Assembly: GCA_016705065.1 (NCBI GenBank)
Contig: JADIYY010000001.1
Location: 124,001 to 188,000 of the forward strand
From: Candidatus Aalborgiella aggregata
GTDB taxonomy: Bacteria; Pseudomonadota; Gammaproteobacteria; Burkholderiales; Burkholderiaceae_C
Reading direction: 5' to 3'
DNA: 64,000 bases
A model generated the notes under the pieces. That model was not told the DNA's origin. It was given only the letters and a program-made list of their open reading frames with translations, and did not search any database. Positions 17,325 to 26,526 of the stretch are shown piece by piece. The position numbers and the translations under genes were made by a program. How positions within the stretch are numbered: position 1 is the first letter of the stretch; every line of letters begins with the position of its first letter.

Positions 17325-18794
17325 ATGACTTTGACGAAGAATATCGAGGCGCAATGGCCAATTGATGTGGTTATCATGGCCGCTGGTAAAGGTACACGCA
17401 TGAAGAGTGCTCTACCCAAAGTGTTGCACCGCTTGGGTGGTAAGTCGCTGCTGCAGCATGTGATAGATACTGCGGCACATCTCAATGCACGGCAAGCGGT
17501 GGTGATCACCGGGCATGAATCAAACATTGTGCAAAACGCTATAAATAAAATAGCATCTCAGGCAATCAATACGCCGGATAAAGGCCAAAAAAGCATATAT
17601 TCTCAGATTAAAAGCGTGCTACAAGAGCCGCAACACGGCACAGGCCATGCGGTGCAGCAAGCTGTACCCGTCTTACCTGACGATGGCATGGTGTTGGTTT
17701 TAAGTGGTGACGTACCGCTGACACAAGTTGGTACTTTGCAAGCGCTGATCAAGGCGACAGGTGGCGATAAATTAGCCCTGTTGACCATTGATTTTGCCAA
17801 TCCAACAGGCTATGGCCGAGTGCTGCGCAAAGACGGTGCTGTCGATGGTTCAGTGCAAGCCATTGTGGAACAAAAAGATGCCAACGAGGCGCAAAAACGA
17901 ATCTCTGAAATCTACAGCGGCATCATGGCTGTACCAGCGCAATTGCTCAAAGTCTGGTTGGCACGATTGGACAACAAGAATGCACAAAATGAATACTATC
18001 TGACCGACATAGTGAAATTCGCTGTAGCAGACGGCATGACTGTAGTGGCGCACAAAATTGACGATGCCGCACAAGTGGCCGGTGTGAACAGCCCTGTGCA
18101 ATTGGCCGAATTGGAGCGCACCTTCCAGTTGCGACAAGCACAGCACTTCATGGAGCAAGGTGTGCGCATTGCCGACCCTGCGCGCTTTGACGTGCGGGGC
18201 GATTTGACTTGTGGGCAAGATGTCGAAATTGACATCAATTGCATTTTTGCAGGCAGCGTTTCACTCGGCAGCAATGTACGCATAGGCGCACATTGCCACA
18301 TCACCAATGCCAACATTGCCGAAGGTGCGGTAATTCACCCTTATACGCACATCGACGGTGAAAAATTGGGCGTAACCGTAGGCGAGGGTGCTTTGGTTGG
18401 CCCTTTTGCACGGCTACGGCCGGGTGCGGATTTGGGCAAAGAGGTGCACATTGGCAACTTTGTCGAAGTGAAAAACGCCACTTTGGCCGATGGTGCAAAG
18501 GCCAACCATTTAGCATATTTGGGCGATGCTACAGTGGGTGAACGAGTTAATTTTGGCGCAGGCAGCATTACCGCCAATTACGATGGTGCGAACAAACACC
18601 GCACCGTGATTGAGGCCGATGTGCATGTGGGCAGCAATTGCGTGCTGGTAGCACCCATCACCTTGGGCGCTGGCGGCACAGTGGGAGGAGGTTCAACCTT
18701 GACCAAAAGTACGGCTGCCAATGCCTTAACCGTGTCGCGAGCCAAGCAAATCAGCATTGCCAACTGGCAGCGTCCTGTTAAACAGAAAAAGTAA
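17325..18794 (+). CDS. glmU: Bifunctional UDP-GlcNAc pyrophosphorylase / glucosamine-1-phosphate acetyltransferase
   Basis: 489 residues, longer than the about 456 of E. coli GlmU. The N-terminal uridyltransferase starts VVIMAAGKGTRMKSALPKVLH; the C-terminal half is a left-handed beta helix of hexapeptide repeats with the acetyltransferase site (NFVEVKNATLADGAKANHLAYLGD and NFGAGSITANYDG). It makes UDP-N-acetylglucosamine for peptidoglycan and LPS. Part of the extra length comes from residues 72-87, which are a translated copy of the dispersed repeat (17538-17585). Between the conserved GH and VLQ there are 33 residues here and 16 in E. coli. The remaining length is an N-terminal extension. 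Frame and motifs are intact, so the enzyme is expected to work. Confidence 0.96.
   Translation: MTLTKNIEAQWPIDVVIMAAGKGTRMKSALPKVLHRLGGKSLLQHVIDTAAHLNARQAVVITGHESNIVQNAINKIASQAINTPDKGQKSIYSQIKSVLQEPQHGTGHAVQQAVPVLPDDGMVLVLSGDVPLTQVGTLQALIKATGGDKLALLTIDFANPTGYGRVLRKDGAVDGSVQAIVEQKDANEAQKRISEIYSGIMAVPAQLLKVWLARLDNKNAQNEYYLTDIVKFAVADGMTVVAHKIDDAAQVAGVNSPVQLAELERTFQLRQAQHFMEQGVRIADPARFDVRGDLTCGQDVEIDINCIFAGSVSLGSNVRIGAHCHITNANIAEGAVIHPYTHIDGEKLGVTVGEGALVGPFARLRPGADLGKEVHIGNFVEVKNATLADGAKANHLAYLGDATVGERVNFGAGSITANYDGANKHRTVIEADVHVGSNCVLVAPITLGAGGTVGGGSTLTKSTAANALTVSRAKQISIANWQRPVKQKK
17538..17585 (+). repeat. Dispersed palindromic repeat copy 3, translated in frame inside glmU
   Basis: Forward copy of 48 bases (a multiple of three) beginning GCTATAAATAAAATAGCA, an 18-base match to the intergenic copy at 29180-29197, then TCTCAGGCAATCAATACGCC. 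It is codons 72-87 of glmU exactly in register. Where the intergenic copy reads TAG in this frame, the glmU copy reads CAG, so the frame stays open. Confidence 0.85.
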
Positions 18795-18926
18795 AGCAGC
18801 AAAAAGTAAAAAGAATCACCGAACCCCAGCAAAGCCGCGCTGCCGATTACAATCATTGGTTGCATGTTTTGGGATAAACCCATTCAAATTATTATTTAGT
18901 TTTTTTATAGTCGATTAGGAGTACCC

Positions 18927-19265
18927 ATGTTTATATCTTCAGCCTTTGCACAAACCGCACCCGCCGCTACAGCCGCTGCTGGTGGCAGCTTTCAAGACAG
19001 CTTAATGAGCATGTTGCCACTGGTGTTGATGTTTGGTGTCTTGTATTTTGTGATGATTCGCCCACAAATGAAAAAAGCCAAAGAGCACAAAACCATGGTT
19101 GATGCCTTGGCCAAGGGTGATGAAGTGGTGACAGCCGGCGGCATGTTAGGCAAAGTGGCCAAATTGGGCGACAGCAATTTGTCTTTGGAAGTGGCTGAAG
19201 GCGTTGAAATCCAAATTCAACGCACAGCCGTGGCACAAGTTTTGCCTAAAGGAAGTATTAAATAA
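18927..19265 (+). CDS. yajC: Preprotein translocase subunit YajC
   Basis: 112 residues. A short N-terminal periplasmic part and one membrane segment (LPLVLMFGVLYFVMI) are followed by the family hallmark RPQMKKAKEHKTMVDALAKGDEVVTAGGMLGKV. YajC is an accessory subunit of the SecDF complex at the inner membrane. TTAGGAG precedes the ATG. It starts the yajC-secD-secF cluster; tgt and queA, often upstream, are replaced here by glmU. Confidence 0.95.
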   Translation: MFISSAFAQTAPAATAAAGGSFQDSLMSMLPLVLMFGVLYFVMIRPQMKKAKEHKTMVDALAKGDEVVTAGGMLGKVAKLGDSNLSLEVAEGVEIQIQRTAVAQVLPKGSIK

Positions 19266-19314
19266 GGCAGCATCCAATAAAGTCATCAGCCGTTCAATTG
19301 AATAAAGTGCAATC

Positions 19315-21252
19315 ATGAATCGTTACCCGATTTGGAAATACGCGATCATCTTGGTCGTTTTGTTGGCATCTGTGCTGTACGCACTGCCCAATTTTTTTGG
19401 TGAAGCGCCAGCGGTGCAAGTGTCCAGTGCCAAATCTACGATCAAAGTAGACAGTGTGGTGCTTGCCAAAGTTGAAGCAAGTCTGAAGTCTGCAGGTTTT
19501 GTGCCTACAAGTATTTCCCTTGACGGTAAATCGGTAAAAGCTTTGTTCAAAGACGGTGAAACGCAACAAAAGGCCAAAGATGCGATTCAAAAAGATTTGG
19601 TGCCTGATGCCAGCAATCCCAGCTATGTGGTTGCATTGAACCAGGTGACACTGTCACCCAAATGGTTGACCAGTTTGGGTGCTGCGCCTATGTATTTGGG
19701 CTTGGATTTGCGCGGTGGCGTACACTTCATGTTGCAAGTGGACATGCCTGCAGCCTTGACGAAAAAAGTGGAAGCATTGACAGGCGATATCCGCTTGGCA
19801 TTACGTGAAAAAAATGCGCGGCACAGTGGCATTACACGTAACGACAAGACCATCGACATTCGATTCAGAGACCAAGAAACTTTGGCCACAGCCAAACGTG
19901 TCATTGCTGATCAGTTTCCTGAATTGCAAACGGTTGATGCCCCAGAAGGGACTGAGTACAAACTCACAGCCAGCATCAAACCCGAAGCGGCTTTGAAAGT
20001 GCAAGACCAAGCGCTGAAACAAAACATTGTGACGCTGAATAACCGCATCAACGAATTGGCGATTGCCGAGCCGGTGATTCAGCAACAAGGTTTGGACCGC
20101 ATTATTGTGCAATTGCCTGGTGTGCAAGATGTTGCCAAAGCCAAAGACATTTTGGGTCGCACAGCTACTTTAGAGCTGCGCTTGGTGGATGAATCGGCTG
20201 AGGGACAAGCTGCCGAGTCGGGTAGTGGATCAGTGCCATTCGGTTCTGAGCGCTATTTAGAGCGCAATGGCCGTGCAGTGATCGTTAAAAAGCAAGTGAT
20301 TTTGACAGGTGAAAATCTGACCGATGCGCAAGCGGGTATCGATACACAGAACCAAGGTGCGACAGTGAATTTGACTTTGGATGCCAAAGGCTCTCGCATA
20401 TTCCAAGATGTCACCCGCGAAAACATCAACAAACGCATGGCGATTATTTTGTTTGAAAAAGGCAAGGGCGAAGTGGTCACAGCACCAGTGATTCGCACCG
20501 AGATTGGTGGCGGACGCGTTCAAATTTCTGGCAGCATGAACACCTCAGAAGCCAACGACGTGGCTTTATTGTTGCGCGCAGGCTCATTGGCTGCACCCAT
20601 GGAAATCATTGAAGAGAGCTCAATTGGACCAAGTTTGGGTAAAGACAATATTGCCAAAGGCTTCAACAGCGTGACCTGGGGCTTTTTGGTTATTGTGGCT
20701 TTCATGTGTGTTTATTACATGCTATTCGGTGTGTTTTCAGCGATTTCGCTGGGTGTTAATTTATTGATGCTGGTGGCAGTGCTATCAATGTTGCAAGCGA
20801 CATTGACCTTACCCGGTATGGCGGCGATGGCCTTGGCATTGGGTATGGCGATTGACTCCAATGTGCTGATCAACGAACGCATTCGTGAAGAGCTGCGTAA
20901 TGGTGCTTCGCCGCAAAGTGCCATATCCACTGGTTTTGATCGCGCATGGGCAACTATTTTTGACTCCAACATCACCACATTGATTGCAGGCTTGGCTTTG
21001 TTGGCGTTCGGCTCTGGTCCAGTACGCGGTTTTGCCGTGGTGCATTGCTTGGGTATTTTGACCAGCATGTTCTCTGCTGTATTTTTCTCACGTGGCTTGG
21101 TGAACTTGTGGTATGGCCGTCAAAAGAAACTCAAATCGGTATCCATCGGCACCGTTTGGATGCCTGCCACCGTTCCAGCGGCAGAATCCAGCATGTTGGA
21201 TATGCCCAATCAAACCACAGATACAGCCAAAGCTGTGTCTAAAAAGAAATAA
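19315..21252 (+). CDS. secD: Protein translocase subunit SecD
   Basis: 645 residues. The first transmembrane segment (WKYAIILVVLLASVLYALPNFF) leads into a large periplasmic domain (P1) with the D1 signature YLGLDLRGGVHFMLQVDM, and then a C-terminal five-helix block with ALALGMAIDSNVLINERIREE, the proton-pathway region. SecD with SecF uses the proton gradient to help complete protein export. It is followed by secF after 11 bases. Confidence 0.96.
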   Translation: MNRYPIWKYAIILVVLLASVLYALPNFFGEAPAVQVSSAKSTIKVDSVVLAKVEASLKSAGFVPTSISLDGKSVKALFKDGETQQKAKDAIQKDLVPDASNPSYVVALNQVTLSPKWLTSLGAAPMYLGLDLRGGVHFMLQVDMPAALTKKVEALTGDIRLALREKNARHSGITRNDKTIDIRFRDQETLATAKRVIADQFPELQTVDAPEGTEYKLTASIKPEAALKVQDQALKQNIVTLNNRINELAIAEPVIQQQGLDRIIVQLPGVQDVAKAKDILGRTATLELRLVDESAEGQAAESGSGSVPFGSERYLERNGRAVIVKKQVILTGENLTDAQAGIDTQNQGATVNLTLDAKGSRIFQDVTRENINKRMAIILFEKGKGEVVTAPVIRTEIGGGRVQISGSMNTSEANDVALLLRAGSLAAPMEIIEESSIGPSLGKDNIAKGFNSVTWGFLVIVAFMCVYYMLFGVFSAISLGVNLLMLVAVLSMLQATLTLPGMAAMALALGMAIDSNVLINERIREELRNGASPQSAISTGFDRAWATIFDSNITTLIAGLALLAFGSGPVRGFAVVHCLGILTSMFSAVFFSRGLVNLWYGRQKKLKSVSIGTVWMPATVPAAESSMLDMPNQTTDTAKAVSKKK

Positions 21253-21263
21253 GGAGACGAATC

Positions 21264-22220
21264 ATGGAATTCTTCAAGATTCGCAAAGACATCCCATTCA
21301 TGCGCCACGCATTGATTTTCAATGCGGTATCGCTCATCACTTTTGTGCTCGCCGTTTTCTTCTTGTTCTCACGTGGTTTGCACTTATCGGTTGAATTCAC
21401 GGGTGGTACCGTGATGGAGGTGAGTTACGCCCAAGCGCCCGATTTGGAAAAAATTCGAACCAAAGTTGCCAGCTTGGGTTTTACCGATGTGCAGGTGCAA
21501 AATTTTGGTACAGCGCGTGATGTCATGATCCGTTTGCCAGCGCAAAAAGGCGTGAGCTCTGCGCAACAAAGTGACAAGGTGATGGCGCAGTTGAAGGCGG
21601 ATTCAGCCGATGCCAATTTACGCCGAACCAATTTTGTCGGCCCATCGGTGGGCGAAGAGTTGGTGATTGATGGACTCAAAGCCTTGGCGTTTGTGGTAAT
21701 TGGCATCATGATTTATTTGGCCGTTCGCTTTGAATGGAAATACGCGGTGGCGGGCATCATTGCGAACTTGCACGACATAGTGATTATTTTGGGTTTCTTC
21801 GCTTTTTTCCAATGGGAATTCTCACTCTCCGTTTTGGCAGCGGTGCTGGCAGTATTGGGCTATTCGGTGAATGAGTCGGTGGTTATTTTTGACCGAATTC
21901 GCGAAAACTTTAAACGATATCGCAAGATGACCACGGTGCAAATCATTGACAATGCCATCACCTCCACCATCAGTCGCACGATTATCACGCATGGCAGCAC
22001 GCAGATCATGGTGCTATCGATGTTGCTATTCGGTGGTCAAACCTTGTTTTACTTTGCTCTTGCGCTAACCATTGGTATTTTGTTTGGTATTTATTCGTCT
22101 GTGTTTGTGGCGGCAGCCATTGCGATGTGGTTGGGCATCAAACGTGAGGATTTGATCAAAGCCGCGCCCACAAAGACCGATCTCAATACCGAGGACCCAG
22201 AATCGGGTGCAGTGGTTTAA
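21264..22220 (+). CDS. secF: Protein translocase subunit SecF
   Basis: 318 residues, with a first membrane helix (ALIFNAVSLITFVLAVFFLFS), the short periplasmic domain opening with LSVEFTGGTVMEV, and five further helices with VLAVLGYSVNESVVIFDRIREN, the conserved SecF core. AAGGAGACG lies before the ATG. Forms the SecDF complex with the preceding gene. The tail is charged and cytoplasmic. Confidence 0.96.
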   Translation: MEFFKIRKDIPFMRHALIFNAVSLITFVLAVFFLFSRGLHLSVEFTGGTVMEVSYAQAPDLEKIRTKVASLGFTDVQVQNFGTARDVMIRLPAQKGVSSAQQSDKVMAQLKADSADANLRRTNFVGPSVGEELVIDGLKALAFVVIGIMIYLAVRFEWKYAVAGIIANLHDIVIILGFFAFFQWEFSLSVLAAVLAVLGYSVNESVVIFDRIRENFKRYRKMTTVQIIDNAITSTISRTIITHGSTQIMVLSMLLFGGQTLFYFALALTIGILFGIYSSVFVAAAIAMWLGIKREDLIKAAPTKTDLNTEDPESGAVV

Positions 22221-22236
22221 ACATTAACCCGCTAAA

Positions 22237-23454
22237 TTAACCCGCAACCACGCGCTGGTACAAGCCGCCTGGCAATCGGGCGACTTGGCCGTCGAGTTCA
22301 AGTTCCATCAAGCGCACCTGCAAACTCGCAGTATCCCAACCTGTGCGTGCCACCAATGCATCCAGACTGACGGGGTCATACCCCAACGATTTCACCAAAC
22401 TATCTGGTTCATCCTTGTCGCCTACTTGGTGGACATCACTGGTTTGGTTTTGTATGGATTCAGGGCTCAATAACTTTGAATTTGGCAGCGCCGGTGGTGT
22501 GAGCAAAGGACGTAATTCTTCAAGCACATCTTGCGCGGTTTCAACCAACTTGGCGCCTTGCTTGATCAGCGCATGGCAGCCGCGAGATTGGGGCGCATGA
22601 ATTGAGCCAGGAATGGCAAACACCTCTTTGCCTTGCTCTGTCGCCATGCGCGCCGTGATGAGTGAGCCCGATTTAACCGTGGCTTCTACAACCAGTGTGC
22701 CAAGACTCAATGCGGAAATGATGCGATTGCGTTTCGGGAAATTGGGCGGTAAGGGCGGTGTCCCAAGCGGAAATTCACTGATGATCAAACCTTGCAGCTC
22801 AACGATGCGCTTGGCTAATGCATGGTGCTTGGCAGGGTACACGCGATCTAGTCCAGTACCAACGACGGCAATGGTGCTGCCGTAATTAGACTGCGGTGTA
22901 CTGCCACCACCACTGTAAGCCTCTAATGCCCCCTCGTGCGCCGCACCATCAATGCCCAAGGCCAAACCAGAAACCACCGTGATACCGGCTTCGCCGAAAG
23001 CTTTGGCAAACGCATGCGCGCTCAATACACCTTGTGGCGTTGGATTTCTGCTGCCGACTATCGCAATGCTGTCCTTGGTAGCTTGGTGCGTATTGGGACT
23101 GATGAGTGCAAGATTGCCTAATGCATACAACACCAATGGCGGATCTTCCGTTTGCAGCAGCTTGCTGGGGTAGTGTGCATCTCCCAATGTGATGATGTTT
23201 GCCAATGGCTCTGTTTGCAGCCAAGTCCAAGTGGTTTCTAGCTGCTTATCAAAATTTTCGGGTTGTGTTAGTAATGCATTGGCCATTGCAGTGCTGACAA
23301 CTTGGCGCAGAGCAGAGGCGTTTTGGCTGAATATAGCTTGCGGCAAGCCAAACGCGGTTAGCAGCTTGCGTCCATACAAATTGCCCACACCAGGAGTGAG
23401 GCAAAGTCTTAACCAAGTGTTGAGCTCGTTTTTATCGAGCTGGTTCATGCCCAT
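22237..23454 (-). CDS. dprA: DNA processing protein DprA/Smf
   Basis: 405 residues from the ATG at 23454 (ATG 23448 is an alternative, giving MNQLDKNELN). An N-terminal SAM-like segment (LRLCLTPGVGNLYGRKLL) is followed by the Rossmann-like DprA core with IVGSRNPTPQG, VSGLALGIDGAAHEGAL and FPKRNRIISALSLGTLVVEA, and a C-terminal winged-helix domain. DprA loads RecA on incoming single-stranded DNA during transformation; the gene is also found in bacteria not known to be competent. Convergent with secF across 16 bases. Confidence 0.94.
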   Translation of the reverse strand: MGMNQLDKNELNTWLRLCLTPGVGNLYGRKLLTAFGLPQAIFSQNASALRQVVSTAMANALLTQPENFDKQLETTWTWLQTEPLANIITLGDAHYPSKLLQTEDPPLVLYALGNLALISPNTHQATKDSIAIVGSRNPTPQGVLSAHAFAKAFGEAGITVVSGLALGIDGAAHEGALEAYSGGGSTPQSNYGSTIAVVGTGLDRVYPAKHHALAKRIVELQGLIISEFPLGTPPLPPNFPKRNRIISALSLGTLVVEATVKSGSLITARMATEQGKEVFAIPGSIHAPQSRGCHALIKQGAKLVETAQDVLEELRPLLTPPALPNSKLLSPESIQNQTSDVHQVGDKDEPDSLVKSLGYDPVSLDALVARTGWDTASLQVRLMELELDGQVARLPGGLYQRVVAG

Positions 23455-23489
23455 CAAATATCTGTAGAGAATGACCTAAGCCAAACGAT

Positions 23490-24758
23490 TTATTTGGGAT
23501 TGATTAACCAATCCCCTACTTTGACGGGTTCACTCACTTCTAAAACCAAAGCATACGATAAACGATCGAATGTACGGAAAACCATGAGCAAACCATTGCG
23601 CTCATCGGGTAATTTAATGTCTTGTCGTTTACCGTCAATGGTTTTGTCAATCATGCGTGTTCCGTCGCTTTGTATGGCCAGAACATGACCTCGCTCTATG
23701 CCATCGCGAGCACCACGGTTGATAGAGACAATCTGGCTTTGGCCAATATTGGCCACTGAGCTGCCATAGACCGACACGATGCGTGCCTCTGTGGGTATGT
23801 TGGGTGAACGTGGTGCGTAACTCACAACCTCTAGCGGTGGTTCAGGCAACAAACGGTCACCCGTGCGAATTTCTTCTTTGGATTGAGTGATGTCCAATGT
23901 GGCGGGAATGATTTCTGTTTCATTGTCATTGGCTTTTGCGCCACGCACTTTTTGAACCGACTCACCACGCACAAGCTCGGCGCGTCCCAAGAATTGAGCT
24001 TCATAGCCCAGTATTTCGCCAGTACCCGGGTCTTTAAGCGGTTTGGCATCGCGGAATACGCGGTACAACCTTGGTGCATCTTTGGGCGCCGTTAACAATC
24101 CAGAGCCATTCGCGCTGCGTGCATAGGCGCGGTCGCTTTTGCTCAGCAACACACGACCTTCTTGTGTAGCGACAAATCGGGGTGCTGAAGCAATCGCAGC
24201 TTCATCCGCGATGATGGGTTCTGATAAAAACGGTTCAATCAAATGGTTATCGATGGTTGGGATTGAGTCGTTTTTTAAATCAGTCTTGCGTGTGCGTGGG
24301 GACAATTTCACGGTTTCCAAGTTGTCGGCACCACCTGCGCCAGGACGGCTGCTTAAACGTGCTCTGCCATTTGATTTGTCCAAATAAAGCATTTGGCCAG
24401 GGTAAATCAAATGCGGGTTTTGGATATCAGCTTTGTTCATGCCCCACAGTTCTGGCCAGCGCCATGGGCTTTTGAGGAACAGTTTAGAAATGGCCCACAA
24501 GGTATCGCCACGTTTGACTTTGTAGCTATCAGGTGCGTTGGCAGCCAATTCACTCAATGGCACGCCGTCATTGGCTACTTTTTGTGCGGTACTCAACTGC
24601 GCAGGAGTAACTACACGCGATGCAGCAGTTGCAGCTACTGCGCATGTCAAGGTCAAAGAACCCACGCACAAGCCAGCTAAGAATGTTGACACCAAAGCTG
24701 TTGTTGATGAACGGGCCATTTGTGTGGGCATTGCTGCTGATGTCATGTAGGGCTTCAT
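23490..24758 (-). CDS. LysM domain-containing exported protein
   Basis: 422 residues. An N-terminal hydrophobic stretch (STFLAGLCVGSLTLTCAVAATAASR) acts as signal peptide or anchor. One LysM domain follows at about residues 78-124 (YKVKRGDTLWAISKLFLKSPWRWPELWGMN... LIYPGQML), which binds peptidoglycan. The remainder has no recognised catalytic motif. This gene between dprA and def is the standard arrangement in Betaproteobacteria, where it is usually called a LysM peptidoglycan-binding protein. The start is not certain since no clear ribosome binding site is visible; an ATG 4 codons later is possible. Confidence 0.88.
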   Translation of the reverse strand: MKPYMTSAAMPTQMARSSTTALVSTFLAGLCVGSLTLTCAVAATAASRVVTPAQLSTAQKVANDGVPLSELAANAPDSYKVKRGDTLWAISKLFLKSPWRWPELWGMNKADIQNPHLIYPGQMLYLDKSNGRARLSSRPGAGGADNLETVKLSPRTRKTDLKNDSIPTIDNHLIEPFLSEPIIADEAAIASAPRFVATQEGRVLLSKSDRAYARSANGSGLLTAPKDAPRLYRVFRDAKPLKDPGTGEILGYEAQFLGRAELVRGESVQKVRGAKANDNETEIIPATLDITQSKEEIRTGDRLLPEPPLEVVSYAPRSPNIPTEARIVSVYGSSVANIGQSQIVSINRGARDGIERGHVLAIQSDGTRMIDKTIDGKRQDIKLPDERNGLLMVFRTFDRLSYALVLEVSEPVKVGDWLINPK

Positions 24759-24961
24759 GTTGGTCTGTGTAGTTAAGTTTGACGTTCTGTATCATGGTCG
24801 GGGTGCTTTCATTTCCATAGCAATAAAGCGCATTTTCTGATATTTTTGATGAAACTTCTTCATTGTGCGACGCAATATTGCAGGAATAGTAAAATAGTTG
24901 TTGTCTTTTCCCCTCTTTATGGCTTTGCTTGATACTTTCGAGTACAGCGGGCGCTTATTTC

Positions 24962-25507
24962 ATGAAATTACAGATTTTAGTATTCCCAGATCCGCGCTTG
25001 AACATTGTTGCCAAACCTGTTGCAGCGGTGGATGAACGCATTCAAACTTTGGTTAAAAACATGTTCGAGACCATGTACGCCGCCAAAGGCATTGGCTTAG
25101 CAGCAACGCAAGTCAACGTGCATGAACGCGTGGTAGTCATTGACATTTCCGAAGAGCGCAATCAACCCTTGGTTTTAATCAACCCTGAAATCACTTGGTA
25201 CAGCCCAGAAAAACACGTGGGTGAAGAGGGGTGTTTGTCGGTACCTGATGTACACGACAATGTCGAACGCGCAGTCGCCATCAAACTCTCCTATTTGGAT
25301 GCGAACGGTGCGGCGCAAACTTTAGAGGCTGACGATTTGCTATCCGTTTGTATACAACACGAGCTGGATCATTTGAAAGGCAAAGTGTTTGTTGAATACC
25401 TATCAAAACTCAAATTTAACCGCATTAAAACCAAGTTTTTGAAAATCAAACGCGAGCATGAGCGTGATGCTTATGAAGTAGCCAAACCGAGTCTTTCTCG
25501 CGTTTAG
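24962..25507 (+). CDS. def: Peptide deformylase
   Basis: 181 residues from the ATG at 24962; an earlier in-frame TTG would add residues that do not fit the family. The three metal-site motifs are present: GIGLAATQV (G-x-G-L-A-A-x-Q), EGCLS and QHELDHL (HExxH). It removes the N-terminal formyl group from new proteins. It stands 20 bases before fmt, the gene for the opposite reaction on initiator tRNA, as in most bacteria. The 200-base gap upstream separates it from the divergent LysM gene and holds the promoter region. Confidence 0.96.
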   Translation: MKLQILVFPDPRLNIVAKPVAAVDERIQTLVKNMFETMYAAKGIGLAATQVNVHERVVVIDISEERNQPLVLINPEITWYSPEKHVGEEGCLSVPDVHDNVERAVAIKLSYLDANGAAQTLEADDLLSVCIQHELDHLKGKVFVEYLSKLKFNRIKTKFLKIKREHERDAYEVAKPSLSRV

Positions 25508-25527
25508 TTAGGTATAACGCTGATTTC

Positions 25528-26526
25528 ATGAAATTAATCTTTGCGGGAACACCCGAATTTGCCCGTACCGCGCTGGAATCATTGATAGCTGCTGGGTATG
25601 AAATCGCATTGGTTTTAACGCAACCAGACCGTCCTGCCGGCCGCGGCATGAAGTTGCAAGCGTCTCCTGTCAAACAGTGCGCTATTGAGCACCATATTCC
25701 TGTTTGCCAAGTCACCAGCTTGCGCTTGGATGGTAAATACCCTGAAGAGGCAAACATGGGGCAAGCTGCGATTCAACAAGCTGTAGCCAGTGGTGCACAA
25801 GTGATGGTGGTTGCTGCCTATGGATTGATCTTGCCGCAATGGGTATTGGATGCACCCCCAATGGGTTGTTTGAACATTCATGCTTCTTTACTACCCCGCT
25901 GGCGCGGTGCCGCGCCGATTCACCGTGCCATTGAAGCGGGGGATGCCAACACCGGAATCACCATCATGCAAATGGATGCGGGTTTGGACACAGGTGACAT
26001 GTTGTTCAAAGTAAGTTTACCGATTTCGGAAGCAGATACCACGGCTACATTACATGACAAATTGGCACATTTGGGTGGTGAATTGATTGTGAAAGCATTG
26101 GCTGAATTGCCATTGCTGAAACCTGAAAAACAAGCAATTGAAGGCGTAACTTACGCACACAAAATTGAAAAGGCCGAGGCGCAAATTGATTGGTCGCAAA
26201 ATGCAGAAGCGATTGTGCGTCGCGTGCGAGCGTTTAATCCGTTTCCTGGTGCGGTGATAAATTTGAACAATGAAGCCATCAAAGTTTGGCGGGCTAAAGT
26301 AGGGAATGGATCGTTGTTGCAACAAGGCTTTGCCTATAAAAAAGGCCAAATAGTATCTGTATCCAGCGAATATATTGCCTGTATTGCTATTGAAAATATA
26401 GCAAATATGGAAGCAATCAGTGTTGTCAATTTACTTGAGTTGCAGCGTGCGGGCGGCAAGCGCATGCCAGTTGCTGATTTTTTGCGTGGCTTTGAAATCA
26501 AAGTAGGTGATGTTTGTCACAGCTGA
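25528..26526 (+). CDS. fmt: Methionyl-tRNA formyltransferase
   Basis: 332 residues, slightly longer than the about 315 usual. The catalytic domain has FAGTPEFARTALESL, the folate-site motif HASLLPRWRGAAPI and MDAGLDTGDML; the C-terminal OB-fold domain ends in LQRAGGKRMPVADFLRG. A reverse-oriented repeat copy (26343-26404) is translated in the C-terminal domain as about residues 272-293 (EYIACIAIENIAN), just before the LQRAGGKRM strand. It formylates initiator Met-tRNA. The stop overlaps the proposed azlC start. Confidence 0.95.
   Translation: MKLIFAGTPEFARTALESLIAAGYEIALVLTQPDRPAGRGMKLQASPVKQCAIEHHIPVCQVTSLRLDGKYPEEANMGQAAIQQAVASGAQVMVVAAYGLILPQWVLDAPPMGCLNIHASLLPRWRGAAPIHRAIEAGDANTGITIMQMDAGLDTGDMLFKVSLPISEADTTATLHDKLAHLGGELIVKALAELPLLKPEKQAIEGVTYAHKIEKAEAQIDWSQNAEAIVRRVRAFNPFPGAVINLNNEAIKVWRAKVGNGSLLQQGFAYKKGQIVSVSSEYIACIAIENIANMEAISVVNLLELQRAGGKRMPVADFLRGFEIKVGDVCHS
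26343..26404 (-). repeat. Dispersed palindromic repeat copy 4, translated in frame inside fmt
   Basis: Reverse-oriented copy: AGCGAATATATTGCCTGTAT then the hairpin TTGCTATTGAAAATATAGCAA. In fmt it is read as GCC-TGT-ATT-GCT-ATT (codons from 26377), the same frame as in dnaX and the CoA ester lyase gene. It falls in a loop region of the OB-fold domain of Fmt. Confidence 0.8.

Noticed and set aside
24818..24840. CCATAGCAATAAAGCGCATTTT resembling part of the forward repeat
   Set aside because: Only about ten bases agree and the first hairpin arm is missing.
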